Part shown: in pieces, positions 36,887-48,595 of the stretch
Layout of the letters: the number at the start of each line of letters is the position of its first letter
Position numbering within the stretch: position 1 is the first letter of the stretch
Source: Candidatus Margulisiibacteriota bacterium
Lineage (GTDB): Bacteria; Margulisbacteria; WOR-1; O2-12-FULL-45-9; XYB2-FULL-48-7
Direction of reading: 5' to 3'
Assembly (NCBI GenBank): GCA_025453605.1
Contig: JALOPZ010000001.1
Location: 719,541-783,540, forward strand
DNA: 64,000 bases
Notes under the pieces: generated by a model
Told to the model about the DNA's origin: nothing
Seen by the model: the letters and a program-made list of their open reading frames with translations, nothing else
The model's database searches: none
Translations under genes and position numbers: made by a program

Positions 36887-36913
36887 ATATCGTCAAAAAT
36901 AGGTCATTATTTC
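36887..36913 (-). promoter_or_regulatory. FliA/SigD-like promoter of the LspA/Lgt-like pair
   Basis: Minus strand GAAA-N15-GACGATAT, 18 bases before the ATG. The stretch from the T run to GAGC is nearly the same as upstream of kinase 2 (TTTTTgACGATAtATATATGG against TTTTTaACGATAaATATATGG). Confidence 0.65.
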
Positions 36914-36921
36914 ACTTTTGA

Positions 36922-36930
36922 TGTTATAAT
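36922..36930 (+). promoter_or_regulatory. Extended -10 promoter of the oppBCDF-like operon
   Basis: TGTTATAAT ending 6 bases before the GTG start at 36937, with no Shine-Dalgarno. It lies 9 bases from the -35 of the divergent LspA/Lgt promoter. Confidence 0.65.
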
Positions 36931-36936
36931 CGATCT

Positions 36937-37851
36937 GTGCGGCGTTACATTCTACGTCGGCTCCTCCAGCTGATCCCGCTCCTGATCGGGATCTCGCTGA
37001 TCTCGTTCTTGGTCATGCACCTGGCCCCCGGCGACCCGACCGCCCTCTTTATCGATCCCAACGTTAAACCGGAGGAGCTGGCCCGCGTTAGGACAAACTG
37101 GGGGCTGGACCAGCCGATCTATGTTCAGTATTTTCTCTGGCTCAAGAATGCCCTCCTGCTCGACTTTGGCCGCAGCTATACCACCGGCCAACCGGTCATC
37201 AATGAGATCGCCGAGCGGCTCCCCATGACCCTCCTCTTAATGATCCCGTCGTATCTGCTGACTCTCTTGATCTGCATTCCGGTCGGCGTCATCTCCGCCG
37301 TCCGCAAGAACGGCTGGTTCGATAATCTCTTCACTTTTCTCTCTTTTGCCGGGATGGCGATCCCGACTTTCTGGCTCGGTTTGATGCTGATGCTCCTCTT
37401 TTCCGTCCAGCTCCGCTGGTTACCGGCGGTCGGGGGGATTATTCTCCCTCTGATGACGATGACGATCGGGTCGCTCGCCGGTTTGACCCGTTACCAGCGG
37501 GCAGCAATGCTCGAAGTCCTTAATCAGGACTTTATTCGGACCGCGCGGGCCAAGGGATTGCCCGAGCGGGTCGTCATCTTCAAGCACGCCCTGCGCAACG
37601 CCCTGATCCCGATCGTGACGATCCTTGGCCTCTCTCTGCCGGACCTGTTTGGCGGCGCTTTTGTGATCGAAACGATCTTTGCCTGGCCGGGAATGGGCCG
37701 GCTCGGCGTGCAGTGCATCTTTCAACGGAACTATCCGGTCATCATGGGAGTTGTCATGCTCTCCGCCCTCCTGATCGTGCTGGGGAACCTGTTGGCCGAT
37801 ATCGGTTATGCTCTGGTCGATCCGAGGATAAGATATGAGCGGCGCGACTAA
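36937..37851 (+). CDS. Peptide ABC transporter permease (OppB/DppB family)
   Basis: 304 aa with a leaderless-type GTG start. N-terminal YILRRLLQLIPLLIGISLISF with MHLAPGDP, six membrane helices and the EAA loop (RTARAKGLPERVVIFKHALRNALIPIV), all typical of DppB. It forms the inner-membrane channel with the next gene product, which it overlaps by 17 bases. Confidence 0.93.
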   Translation: MRRYILRRLLQLIPLLIGISLISFLVMHLAPGDPTALFIDPNVKPEELARVRTNWGLDQPIYVQYFLWLKNALLLDFGRSYTTGQPVINEIAERLPMTLLLMIPSYLLTLLICIPVGVISAVRKNGWFDNLFTFLSFAGMAIPTFWLGLMLMLLFSVQLRWLPAVGGIILPLMTMTIGSLAGLTRYQRAAMLEVLNQDFIRTARAKGLPERVVIFKHALRNALIPIVTILGLSLPDLFGGAFVIETIFAWPGMGRLGVQCIFQRNYPVIMGVVMLSALLIVLGNLLADIGYALVDPRIRYERRD

Positions 37852-38615
37852 ATTCGGTTTTTTAATTATGCTCCTGCTGATCACCGGGGCGGTGCTGGCG
37901 CCGGCGCTGGCCCCCTTTGACCCCGATGCGATCAGCGAATCGGAGATCCAGGGGCCGTCGGCCCGCCACTGGTTCGGGACCGACGACCTGGGCCGTGACC
38001 TGTTCAGCCGGGCGCTGTTCGGTGCGCGGATCTCGCTCACTGTTGGCGTGGTGGCGGTGGTGATCGCTGTACTGATCGGGACGATCGGCGGCGCGCTGGC
38101 CGGCTACTACGGCGGCTGGCTGGACGGCCTGATCATGCGCCTGGTCGATATCATGCTCGCCTTCCCTTCTATCTTCCTGATCCTGGCGATCCAGACGATG
38201 CTGACGCCGAACATCTATAACGTGATGATCGTGATCGGGTTAACTTCCTGGATGGGCGTTTCCCGGCTGGTCCGCGGCGAATTCCTCCGGATCCGCGAGC
38301 TCCAGTACGTGGAGGCGGCCCGGGCGATCGGCTGTTCCGATCTCCGGATCATCTTCCGGCACATTCTACCGAATGCCGCCGGACCGATCATTGTCGCCGG
38401 GACGCTCGGCATGGCCGGTGCGGTGCTGACCGAATCAGCCCTCTCGTTCCTGGGGCTCGGCGTCCAACCGCCGCTCTCTTCCTGGGGGAACATGCTGATG
38501 GACTCGCAGGCGTACATGCGCGACGCCCCGTGGCTGGCGATCATTCCGGGACTGTTGATCCTATTGACCGTTCTTTCCCTCTACTTCATCGGCGAGGGTT
38601 TGCGGGAGAAGCTTA

Positions 38616-38629
<14 letters not shown>
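37835..38629 (+). CDS. Peptide ABC transporter permease (OppC/DppC family)
   Basis: 264 aa. N-terminal membrane helix, APFDPDAISESEIQGPSARHWFGTDDLGRDLFSR (split motif typical of DppC; GTDDLGRD is the hallmark) and EAA loop YVEAARAIGCSDLRIIFRHI. Partner of the OppB-like permease. It overlaps the ATPase gene by 14 bases. Confidence 0.93.
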
Positions 38630-39388
<759 letters not shown>

Positions 39389-39389
<1 letters not shown>

Positions 39390-40111
39390 TGGCGTTAATT
39401 GAGATCAAGAATTTAACGAAAACGTTCGGGCCGACCACGGCGGTCGACCACGTTTCGCTCGATATCATCAAGGGTGAAACGCTCGGTTTGGTCGGCGAAT
39501 CCGGTTCCGGCAAAAGCACCCTGGCGCGCCTGATCTTGAAACTGCTCCATTCCGACGCCGGGACGATCATTTATGGCAGCGAGCTTGAACGGCTTCGTCG
39601 TGACTGTCAGCTCGTTTTTCAGGACCCGCAAACCTCGCTCAACCCGCGGATCAGGGTTGGGGAGGCGATCGCCGAGCCGATCCTGATCAACCAGCTAAAA
39701 CCGAAGGCGGAGGCGAAGGCGAGGGTGCTCGAACTGCTAGGTCTGGTTAAGTTGCCGCTCAATTATGTCCGGCGCTATCCCCACGAACTGTCCGGCGGGG
39801 AGCGGCAGCGGGTTGGGATCGCCCGGGCCCTGGCGTCAAGCCCGAAGTTCCTCGTCCTCGACGAGCCGGTCTCGGCCTTGGATGTTTCGATCCAGGTCGA
39901 TATCCTCCAGTTGTTAAAGGAGCTTAAAGAACGCTTAAAGCTGACCTATCTCTTTATTGCCCACGACCTCCAGGTGATCGGCTACATGAGCGATCGGATC
40001 GCGGTCATGAAGGAGGGGCAGATCGTCGAGCTCGGTCCCCCGGCCGAGATCCTGGCTACCCCGCACCATCCTTATACCCAAAAGCTCCTCGCTTCGACCC
40101 TGAAGATCTGA
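39389..40111 (+). CDS. Peptide ABC transporter ATP-binding protein (OppF/DppF family)
   Basis: 240 aa. Start at 39389 (MALIEIKNLTKTFG) overlapping the OppD-like stop by one base. Walker A GESGSGKST, LVFQDPQTSLNPR, signature LSGGERQRVGIARAL, Walker B FLVLDEPVSALD, switch His in FIAHDL, and the PHHPYTQKLL motif of the family. It pairs with the OppD-like ATPase. The stop overlaps the -35 of the next promoter. Confidence 0.95.
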
Positions 40112-40136
40112 AATTTCGCCCCGTTTTTAACGATAA
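40110..40136 (+). promoter_or_regulatory. FliA/SigD-like promoter of Ser/Thr kinase 2
   Basis: GAAA-N15-AACGATAA. The -10 ends 4 bases before an ATG at 40141 and 31 before the ATG at 40168. Since transcription should start about 40142-40144, only the second ATG, with a Shine-Dalgarno, is on the mRNA. Confidence 0.65.
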
Positions 40137-40167
40137 ATATATGGAAAAGAGCAACAGGAGATTGCTA

Positions 40168-41154
40168 ATGAGTGCAGAATTAACATTTAATCGAATAACC
40201 TTCCGGAGCCGGGGCCAGTTAAGGCCCGGCCAGCTCTCCGCGCCAAAGCTGATCAATACCACCGGCGGCTCCGCCAAAGTCTATGAAAGCCAGATCCAGA
40301 TCGGTAAAAGGACTGAAAAGATCGCGCTCAAATTCGTGCCGGACAAAGCCCTGGCTGATCTGGCCAGGGATGAGCGCGACGTTCTGCACTGGCTTTGGCG
40401 GGAGCGGGGCGGTCATCCCAATATCGTTAAATTCTACGGAGAGATAAATCGTAAAGAGAGTACGGAAGTATGCGGTTTAGCGGTTGAATTGCTGGCCGAA
40501 GATCTGGCCGGTTATTTAAAAAATAAGGGGAGTTTGCCGCTCGATGAGGTTCTGACGATCGGCGAGCAGGTTGCCAAGGGGTTGGCTTTTTCCAGCGAGC
40601 ACGGGGTAAAGGCCCATAAAGACCTGAAAACCGAGAATATCATGCACCGGCCGGAGACGAACGAATGGGTGGTCGTTGATTTTGCCCTGGCCAAGAAAGT
40701 CCGGGACGAAAACATTATTTATGGTACCCCGGCCTGTATGTCTCCTGAACAGCACCGCAACGAAGAGCTGGACCAGCGCTCCGACATCTTTAGTTTTGGT
40801 TTGATCCTGCACGAACTGTTGACCGGCCAGCATCCGGTCCTCAGGGAAGGCGAAAAAATCGATGATTTTCTCCTCTGGGTAACTTCTCTTTATAAACGGA
40901 AAATTGAGCCGAAACAAGAGTTCCCGGTTTTGCCCAAAGTCAGCCGCAGCCAATATATTCAGGAACGATTGGCGGCGATCGTAGAAAAAATGTGCGCCCC
41001 GGCTAAAGAGGATCGTTATCAGGATTGGCCGGAGGTCATTACCGATCTGAAGAAGTTGAAGCAAGAAAGCTCCTCATTTAACGAGATCAGCGGTTTGATC
41101 GATGAAGCACTGTTCGAGGCCCAGCCTGAGGCCGTGGAGATCGAGATCGACTGA
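40168..41154 (+). CDS. Eukaryotic-type Ser/Thr protein kinase 2
   Basis: 328 aa. The ATG at 40168 is preceded by AGGAG (7-base spacing), and the promoter position excludes the in-frame ATG 9 codons upstream. Motifs: GGSAKVYES glycine loop, K55 in IALKFV, E70, catalytic loop HKDLKTEN (D152, K154, N157), DFA in place of DFG (D171), GTPACMSPEQ and SDIFSFGLILHELLTG. All residues needed for catalysis are present, so it is probably active. There is no membrane segment or sensor domain; the C-terminal tail is acidic. The substrate is unknown. It is followed by two paralogous unknown proteins under a similar promoter. Confidence 0.9.
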   Translation: MSAELTFNRITFRSRGQLRPGQLSAPKLINTTGGSAKVYESQIQIGKRTEKIALKFVPDKALADLARDERDVLHWLWRERGGHPNIVKFYGEINRKESTEVCGLAVELLAEDLAGYLKNKGSLPLDEVLTIGEQVAKGLAFSSEHGVKAHKDLKTENIMHRPETNEWVVVDFALAKKVRDENIIYGTPACMSPEQHRNEELDQRSDIFSFGLILHELLTGQHPVLREGEKIDDFLLWVTSLYKRKIEPKQEFPVLPKVSRSQYIQERLAAIVEKMCAPAKEDRYQDWPEVITDLKKLKQESSSFNEISGLIDEALFEAQPEAVEIEID

Positions 41155-41179
41155 AATCACTGTTGCGGCCGGCCGATAA
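41153..41179 (+). promoter_or_regulatory. FliA/SigD-like promoter of the paired unknown genes (best match)
   Basis: GAAA-N15-GCCGATAA. The -10 is an exact match to the FliA consensus. It ends 15 bases before the ATG at 41195, and its -35 overlaps the kinase 2 stop codon. Confidence 0.7.
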
Positions 41180-41194
41180 ATCACCAGAATTATC

Positions 41195-41857
41195 ATGACA
41201 TACACTGCCTGTCCTTTCGGCCCAATGACCAATCGTGTTGGGCGGTATCAATTTTCACTCCGGCCTTTTGTGGAGCGGGTTCGCCTGGGCGTTATCCGCG
41301 GCAGTGAAGTATCCGCCCCCCATCTTCAACAGCTGCAGCGCTTCAGCGAAGGTTTCCGGATGCAGAATGTTGATGTCTTACTGCAGACCGATGTTTCGCT
41401 GGTCCCGCTGGAGGTCCAGGAACTGCTGACCAAACGCGGCCTGGCCGAAGATTTTACCCGCTTCTATCGGGCCTTGATCTTTTGTTCTCATCTTACCGCG
41501 GCCGAGAGCGGTCGGGCGGTCAGCGGCTTTGTCGTTGACCGGCTCAGTCAGCAGCCCGAGGAGCATGATCCCTTTTCTTTTTCGGCGCTCGACTACTCGG
41601 TCTTGAAATGGGATTTTCGAGACGAACCGCGCCGAACTATCTATCTTAACCTGTCCGGCTCTGACGGCGCTTTACTGGGCCCGGAACAGCTGACCCGCAA
41701 CATCGCTTATTTCCTCGGCTACTTCAAGGCGGACGGCGAGCTGCAGCTGGAAGCAGGCAACCCGGGCTGGTATGAGCTTAAGAACCTGTACGCTGAACAA
41801 TACCGCGGCAGCCATTGTCCGGCTGGCGGGACGCCGGCGCCGATCTTCACCTGTTAA
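41195..41857 (+). CDS. Unknown 220-aa protein, paralogue of the next gene
   Basis: Family not recognised. It aligns over most of its length with the following protein: GRYQFSLRPFV / GRYRFSRQPVV, SLVPLEVQELL / SHLPLELEELL, FCSHL / MCSHL, NPFSVRAID-like HDPFSFSALD, and YFLGYFKA / YFIGFNKA near the end. It is soluble with mixed alpha/beta appearance and has no signal or catalytic motif. It lies just after kinase 2 and may be a substrate or partner (inference). Confidence 0.7.
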   Translation: MTYTACPFGPMTNRVGRYQFSLRPFVERVRLGVIRGSEVSAPHLQQLQRFSEGFRMQNVDVLLQTDVSLVPLEVQELLTKRGLAEDFTRFYRALIFCSHLTAAESGRAVSGFVVDRLSQQPEEHDPFSFSALDYSVLKWDFRDEPRRTIYLNLSGSDGALLGPEQLTRNIAYFLGYFKADGELQLEAGNPGWYELKNLYAEQYRGSHCPAGGTPAPIFTC

Positions 41858-41860
41858 ACC

Positions 41861-42547
41861 ATGCCTTACCAATTACAGAGAGCTAAACCGATCCGCAGCG
41901 AACTGGGGCGCTACCGCTTCAGCCGGCAACCGGTGGTCCATCGGTTCGCCCTGACCGCCAAACCGGGCGCCGCTGCGCCGGCGCTGGAAAAGGTCTATGC
42001 TCTGGTCCATGAAAAGACCTCCGCCGTTAAGGGGGACGTGATGCTGGCGCTTGACCGGTCGCATCTTCCGCTCGAGCTGGAGGAGCTGTTAAGGGAAAAG
42101 AAGCTGGTGACGGAGATGCGCCATCTCAAGCATCTGGTCATGTGTTCGCACCTGGTTTATGGCAAGAACCAGGCGTTGATCAACGGGGTTGTCCTGGAGG
42201 TGCTTCAGGGGGAGAACAATCCTTTTTCGGTCCGGGCGATCGATGCGCTCAGCTCACTTGTTTACTGGCACCCATTTATGGGCGAAAAAGCGGAAAATGG
42301 GCCGTCCCGCTTTATCAGCTCGCTTGACGCGACGGTGTTCCTGAATTGCTTAAGCGATCAGCGGCAGTGGCAGACGGTTGAACAATTGGGCTCAACGCTG
42401 ACTTATTTTATCGGGTTTAATAAAGCGCTCGCCGCCTTAAATCTGGCCCGCGGTGAACAGGGGGTGTTTAAGCAGCGCGATATTTACGCGGAATTATACC
42501 GGCAAGCCCACTTTCCCAATCCGCTCCTGCCGCAGGTTGCGAAATAA
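41861..42547 (+). CDS. Unknown 228-aa protein, tandem paralogue
   Basis: Starts 3 bases after the stop of its paralogue, so it is in the same operon. Shared features are GRYRFSRQPVV at the N-terminus, a central LPLELEELLREK helix, the MCSHLVYGKN segment and a C-terminal DIYAELYRQAH that matches NLYAEQYRGSH. The two copies have diverged strongly, so the duplication is old. It is convergent with eno, with no gap between stop codons. Confidence 0.7.
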   Translation: MPYQLQRAKPIRSELGRYRFSRQPVVHRFALTAKPGAAAPALEKVYALVHEKTSAVKGDVMLALDRSHLPLELEELLREKKLVTEMRHLKHLVMCSHLVYGKNQALINGVVLEVLQGENNPFSVRAIDALSSLVYWHPFMGEKAENGPSRFISSLDATVFLNCLSDQRQWQTVEQLGSTLTYFIGFNKALAALNLARGEQGVFKQRDIYAELYRQAHFPNPLLPQVAK

Positions 42548-44286
<1,739 letters not shown>

Positions 44287-44297
44287 CCGCAGAAATC

Positions 44298-44306
44298 TGA
44301 TATAAT
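44298..44306 (+). promoter_or_regulatory. Extended -10 promoter of gpmI and the surface operon
   Basis: TGATATAAT, 8 bases before the gpmI ATG. All genes to the window end are on this strand with overlaps or gaps under 25 bases, so this may drive a transcript of nearly 20 kb. Confidence 0.6.
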
Positions 44307-44314
44307 AGCCGGCA

Positions 44315-45961
44315 ATGAAGGTCACGCCGGTCTATCTCTGCATCCTCGACGGCTTTGCGCTCGGCGAGAATAAGCAGCAGAATGCCATTTACGACGCTAT
44401 CCAGCAAGGAAAAGCCCCCTTTATTGCCGACCTTTTTTCCAAATATCCCTACGCTAAACTGGAATGTTCCGGCCTGGCGGTCGGCCTCCCTGCCGGGACG
44501 ATGGGGAACTCCGAAGTCAACCACCTGAACATGGGGGCGGGGCGGGTCGTTTACCAGTCGATCGAGCGGATCAATGTCGCGATCGCTGACGGTTCGTTCT
44601 TCGCCAACGAGGCCCTGGTCACGGCGGTCACTCGCTGTAAACAGAATAATTCCACCCTCCACCTGATGGGGATCCTTCAGGGAGGCGGGGGGACCGTCCA
44701 CGGCAGTATCGCCCATGTTTTTGCTTTGCTGGAACTGGCCCAAAAAGCCGGTCTGCAGAAAGTCGCTATTCATCTCTTTGGCGACGGCCGCGACACTAAC
44801 CCGCAGTCGCTCGGAGAGGTCTGGCTGCCCATGCTGGAAAAAGAATTGGACCGACAGGGATTGCAAGGAGTAGCACGGATTAGCACGGTTATGGGGAGAG
44901 AGATCGCGATGGACCGGGATACTTCGTGGGACAAAACATTGCGGGCGATGAAAGCGCTGGCCCTGGGTGAAGGGGAATCTCGGGCGCAGACCGCAGCGGC
45001 AGCGGTCGCCGCTTCCTACGTCCGCAACGAGACCGACGAATTCATCCGGCCGACCGTGATCGGTGATTACACCGGGATGAAGCCGGAGGACGCGGTCATT
45101 TACTTTAATTTCCGCCAGGACCGGACGATCCAGCTGACCGCCGCTTTTTGCGAACAAGACAAGCAATACTTTAACTACAAAAAAGGGACTAAACCGATCG
45201 ACGACCAGACCTATGGCGCGATCAGCGCTCTGCAGGACCGGGTTAAAGGCCTTTTATTTGTTGCCATGACCGAGTATTACCACGGTTTACACGCCTTGAC
45301 CGCTTTTCCCGAGAAGGAGATCCCCGATACTGTCGGGCAGGTCGTCTCCGAAGCGGGCTTAAAGCAGCTCCGCCTGGCCGGCCCGGAAAAATTTGCCCAT
45401 GTCACGGGCTGGTTTTCCGGTCGTCGTTCCGAGCCCTTTGCCGGCGAGGATCGCCACCTCGCCCAGGACCTGACCCTGAAGGAGCGGACCGAAGAGGGAA
45501 AGCATTACGACTGGGTGCCGGAAATGACCGCTTACCTGGAGACCGATTATGCGCTTGGCGCGATCGCCGGCGGCAAATATTCGCTGATCGTCCACAATTT
45601 CCAGAACGGTGATATGGTCGGCCACACCGGGAACCTGGCGGCGGCGACCGAAGCGATCAGTTCCCTCTCTGCCTGTCTGCAAAAGTTGGTCCCGGCCTGG
45701 ACAAATCAGGGGGGACTGTTTATTATTACCGCCGACCACGGCAATGCCGACGAAATGCTCTTGGTGAATAAGGGAGAGACTGTGCCCAGTACCCAGCATT
45801 CGCTCAACCCGGTCCCGTTCTGGGTCCTTGGCCGGGAGGTGGCGCTCAAGGACAAAGGGATCATCCCCGATGTCGGCGTCACCGTGCTCGACCTGATCGG
45901 TCTGGATAGACCGGCCGCGATGACCGCCGGGTCGCTGCTCGGGAAAGCGCAAAATAAATGA
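44315..45961 (+). CDS. gpmI: 2,3-bisphosphoglycerate-independent phosphoglycerate mutase
   Basis: 548 aa, slightly longer than the usual 510. It interconverts 3- and 2-phosphoglycerate with two Mn ions and a phosphoserine. Active-site serine in MGNSEVNHLNMGAGR; other motifs are FGDGRDTNP (bisphosphoglycerate binding), NFRQDRTIQL, VHNFQNGDMVGHTG and ITADHGNADEM (metal ligands). It starts the operon that encodes surface proteins and overlaps the next gene by 4 bases. Confidence 0.96.
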   Translation: MKVTPVYLCILDGFALGENKQQNAIYDAIQQGKAPFIADLFSKYPYAKLECSGLAVGLPAGTMGNSEVNHLNMGAGRVVYQSIERINVAIADGSFFANEALVTAVTRCKQNNSTLHLMGILQGGGGTVHGSIAHVFALLELAQKAGLQKVAIHLFGDGRDTNPQSLGEVWLPMLEKELDRQGLQGVARISTVMGREIAMDRDTSWDKTLRAMKALALGEGESRAQTAAAAVAASYVRNETDEFIRPTVIGDYTGMKPEDAVIYFNFRQDRTIQLTAAFCEQDKQYFNYKKGTKPIDDQTYGAISALQDRVKGLLFVAMTEYYHGLHALTAFPEKEIPDTVGQVVSEAGLKQLRLAGPEKFAHVTGWFSGRRSEPFAGEDRHLAQDLTLKERTEEGKHYDWVPEMTAYLETDYALGAIAGGKYSLIVHNFQNGDMVGHTGNLAAATEAISSLSACLQKLVPAWTNQGGLFIITADHGNADEMLLVNKGETVPSTQHSLNPVPFWVLGREVALKDKGIIPDVGVTVLDLIGLDRPAAMTAGSLLGKAQNK

Positions 45962-47820
45962 AAAAGCTCGCATTAGGTGCGGCACTTTTCTGCTGCCTGC
46001 TGAGCGGCATGCCGGCGCAGGCGGAGGAAAAGTTCGCCAACGACCCGACACCGCTCAGCATCGGGGCGCGGGTGCTTGGATTGGGGAGCACGTTTGTTAG
46101 TATGGCCGACGACACTTCGGCGATCATCGTTAATCCGGCCGGCCTGGCCCGGATCGACGACTGGCAGCTTTCCACCATGTCGGGCAAATACCTGAACCTT
46201 TACGACTACTCCCAGTTCGCAGCCGTTTATCCGACCCTCTACGGGACTTTTGGCCTTTCTTACGGCGGCAGTTCGATCAGTTTCAGTTTCCCTTCTTCGG
46301 AAGTGATCGTGATCGGTGACGAGATCAGGATCATCCCGACCGGCGAGGTGAGCGGTAAATACTCCAACACCGCCCTGCTGATCTCTTACGCCAACCGGCT
46401 CCGGACCGACTGGATCAGCGATCTGCTGCGCGCCGACCGGTTCAACGATATCGAGATCGGGACCACGCTCAAACTCCTCTCCCAGGACCTTGCCGCGACC
46501 GGGATCAGGGGGAATAAAGCTTCGGGGATGGAAGTAAACCTGGGCGCGCTCTATCAGGTTTTTCCCAATCTTAAGATCGGCGCCGCGGTCCATAATGCCC
46601 TGCCGACCAGCATGGGCGGGAAAATAGTTTGGAGCTCGACTCAGATCGAGACGTTGCCGGCCACGCTGAAACTGGGCGCCGCCTATCGGCCGGTCAAGAA
46701 CGTCGAGTTGACGCTCGACCGTGACCAGCAGCTGACGCGGACCGATCTCTCGCCGCTGATCCACGCCGGCGCGGAGTGGTTCCCCAACCAGAACGTCGCC
46801 GTCCGCGCCGGACTAGACCAGAGCCATTCGGTCGATATTGCCGGTGCGCCGGCGATCGCCAACGATCTGGCGATGGGGGTCGGTTTTCTCTTTAATGGTT
46901 TTCGCTTTGACTACGCCTATCATACCTTCAACGACCTGGCCGATAACGCGACCCACTACTTTTCCCTGACCTACGGGATCTGGCCGGAAAAAGCAGCCGC
47001 CCGGCGTCAGGAAGAATTCTTCACGGTCACCAATCCCGCCGACCGCTCCTTCCTTTTTGATGAAACGGTTACCCTGCAGGGACGGATAATTGACCGGCGG
47101 GTCGAAAAAGTCCGGGTCGCCGGCCAGGCGGTGGAGATCGACCGGGAAAAGATGTTCGAGGCCGACGTGCCGCTCGAACTCGGTCGAAACCGGGTTTCGG
47201 TCGAGGCTTATAACCGCGACGGCAAGCTCCTCCGCCGGGCGGTCTGGCAAATGGTCAGGATGCCGCTCTACTGGGACGTCCAGGCCGATTACTGGGCGCG
47301 CCTGCCGATCGGCAAGCTGGCGGTGCTTGATGTGGTTCGCGGCTACCCCAACGGGACTTATAAGCCGGACGATTACATCATCCGGGCGGAAATGGTCACT
47401 TTGCTCGCCCGCGCCCTCAATACCGGCGAGGTTGCTTACCGCGATACTTTTACCGACGTTACGAAGCGGCACTGGGCGGCCCCTTATATCGAGTTGGGGA
47501 GCCGGCTCGGTTATATCGAGGGTTATCCCGATGGGACCTTCCAGCCGGCCAAGGCGATCAACCGGGCGGAGGGAGCGATGAGCGTCGCGGCTTTTGACAA
47601 GCTGCCGTTAGGACGGGTGTTGGAAGCACCGTACAGTGATGTCCCCGGCCGCCACTGGGCCGCCCGGGCGATCACCCAGCTCAAAGAGCACGGGGCGTTC
47701 TATTTCATCAAAGAGAAGGAATTCCGCTGGTCGCAGCCGCTGACCCGCGGTGAAGCGGCGGCGATCATTGAGAAGACCAACTTCATCAATGACCGCTTTG
47801 AGAGGTTGTTCAATGAGTAA
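45958..47820 (+). CDS. Outer-membrane beta-barrel protein with C-terminal SLH domains
   Basis: 620 aa. Signal peptide (about 1-22, cleaved near AQA/EE). Residues about 25-345 are a PorV/FadL-like barrel: IGARVLGLGSTFVSMADDTSAIIVNPAGLA is the typical opening, followed by alternating strands. A beta-rich linker (about 350-440) precedes three SLH repeats: VVRGYPNGTYKPDDYIIRAE near 457, YIEGYPDGTFQPAKAINRAE near 520 and a weaker third near 560-610. SLH domains bind cell-wall polymers, so this protein may tie the outer membrane to the wall, as OmpM does, but with the SLH block at the C-terminus. It overlaps gpmI by 4 bases. Confidence 0.88.
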   Translation: MKKLALGAALFCCLLSGMPAQAEEKFANDPTPLSIGARVLGLGSTFVSMADDTSAIIVNPAGLARIDDWQLSTMSGKYLNLYDYSQFAAVYPTLYGTFGLSYGGSSISFSFPSSEVIVIGDEIRIIPTGEVSGKYSNTALLISYANRLRTDWISDLLRADRFNDIEIGTTLKLLSQDLAATGIRGNKASGMEVNLGALYQVFPNLKIGAAVHNALPTSMGGKIVWSSTQIETLPATLKLGAAYRPVKNVELTLDRDQQLTRTDLSPLIHAGAEWFPNQNVAVRAGLDQSHSVDIAGAPAIANDLAMGVGFLFNGFRFDYAYHTFNDLADNATHYFSLTYGIWPEKAAARRQEEFFTVTNPADRSFLFDETVTLQGRIIDRRVEKVRVAGQAVEIDREKMFEADVPLELGRNRVSVEAYNRDGKLLRRAVWQMVRMPLYWDVQADYWARLPIGKLAVLDVVRGYPNGTYKPDDYIIRAEMVTLLARALNTGEVAYRDTFTDVTKRHWAAPYIELGSRLGYIEGYPDGTFQPAKAINRAEGAMSVAAFDKLPLGRVLEAPYSDVPGRHWAARAITQLKEHGAFYFIKEKEFRWSQPLTRGEAAAIIEKTNFINDRFERLFNE

Positions 47821-48595
47821 ATTATCAAGGGTGTTGCTGATCGGTTTACTGATCGGTTGGGCTGCGAGCCCAGTTGGCGCCGCTCCGGCCGATTTGCCGC
47901 AGATCACCCCGGTCGGCAGCCGGGAGATCAATTTCGGCCAGTCCCTCGTCCTGACCTTGAACGCGACCGATCCGAAGGGTCAGCCGGTCTACTTTGATGC
48001 TGCCAATCTCCCCAAGGGAGCGATCCTCAACCCGCGCGGCGGACAGTTCGTTTGGACACCGTCCATCTACCAATTGGGGACCTACCGGGTCACTTTTGCC
48101 GCCTGGGACCGTCTTAATCCCCGGCGGATGGCCAATGAGACGGTCAATGTGCGGGTCGTTTTCCGCCAGGTCTACAATACCAAGGGGTGGGGGCTCAGCA
48201 CCGGTCAACAGGAGGTCCTTTATGAAACGACCGAACTGCGCGAGCTTTACCCGGCGATCGCCGCGCTCGGGATCGACGGCCGGCCGGTAGAACCGACGGC
48301 CGAGAGCGTGGCGGTCGGTGATAAACCGGTCGATCTCCGGATCGAGTTTGCCAGTCCGTATAATATCGATAAGAAATCGATCGTGATCGTTCTGGACGGC
48401 GAAAAGCAGACGCTGATGCGGCAGAGCGACATCAAGACTTACGGCGCCGATGGCCGGGTCATTTCTCTTGTGGTAGAATGCCAGCTACCGGCGCTTAAAC
48501 CCGGCAATCATTCCCTGTTGTTAAAGGCGAGGAACGAGCTGGGCGTAACGCAGCGGGTGATCGAGCTGCGGGCGGGCGGAAAGGCGGCAAAATGA
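47813..48595 (+). CDS. Secreted protein with cadherin/He_PIG-like Ig domain
   Basis: 260 aa. The start at 47813 overlaps the SLH gene by 8 bases. Signal peptide LSRVLLIGLLIGWAASPVGAA. Residues about 30-110 form a putative-Ig fold (SLVLTLNATDPKGQPVYFDA, LPKGAILNPRGGQFVWTPS, GTYRVTFAAWD). The C-terminal half has another beta-sandwich pattern (DLRIEFASPYNIDKKSIVIV, LKPGNHSLLLKARN). A cell-envelope structural or adhesive role is likely. Confidence 0.75.
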   Translation: MSKLSRVLLIGLLIGWAASPVGAAPADLPQITPVGSREINFGQSLVLTLNATDPKGQPVYFDAANLPKGAILNPRGGQFVWTPSIYQLGTYRVTFAAWDRLNPRRMANETVNVRVVFRQVYNTKGWGLSTGQQEVLYETTELRELYPAIAALGIDGRPVEPTAESVAVGDKPVDLRIEFASPYNIDKKSIVIVLDGEKQTLMRQSDIKTYGADGRVISLVVECQLPALKPGNHSLLLKARNELGVTQRVIELRAGGKAAK

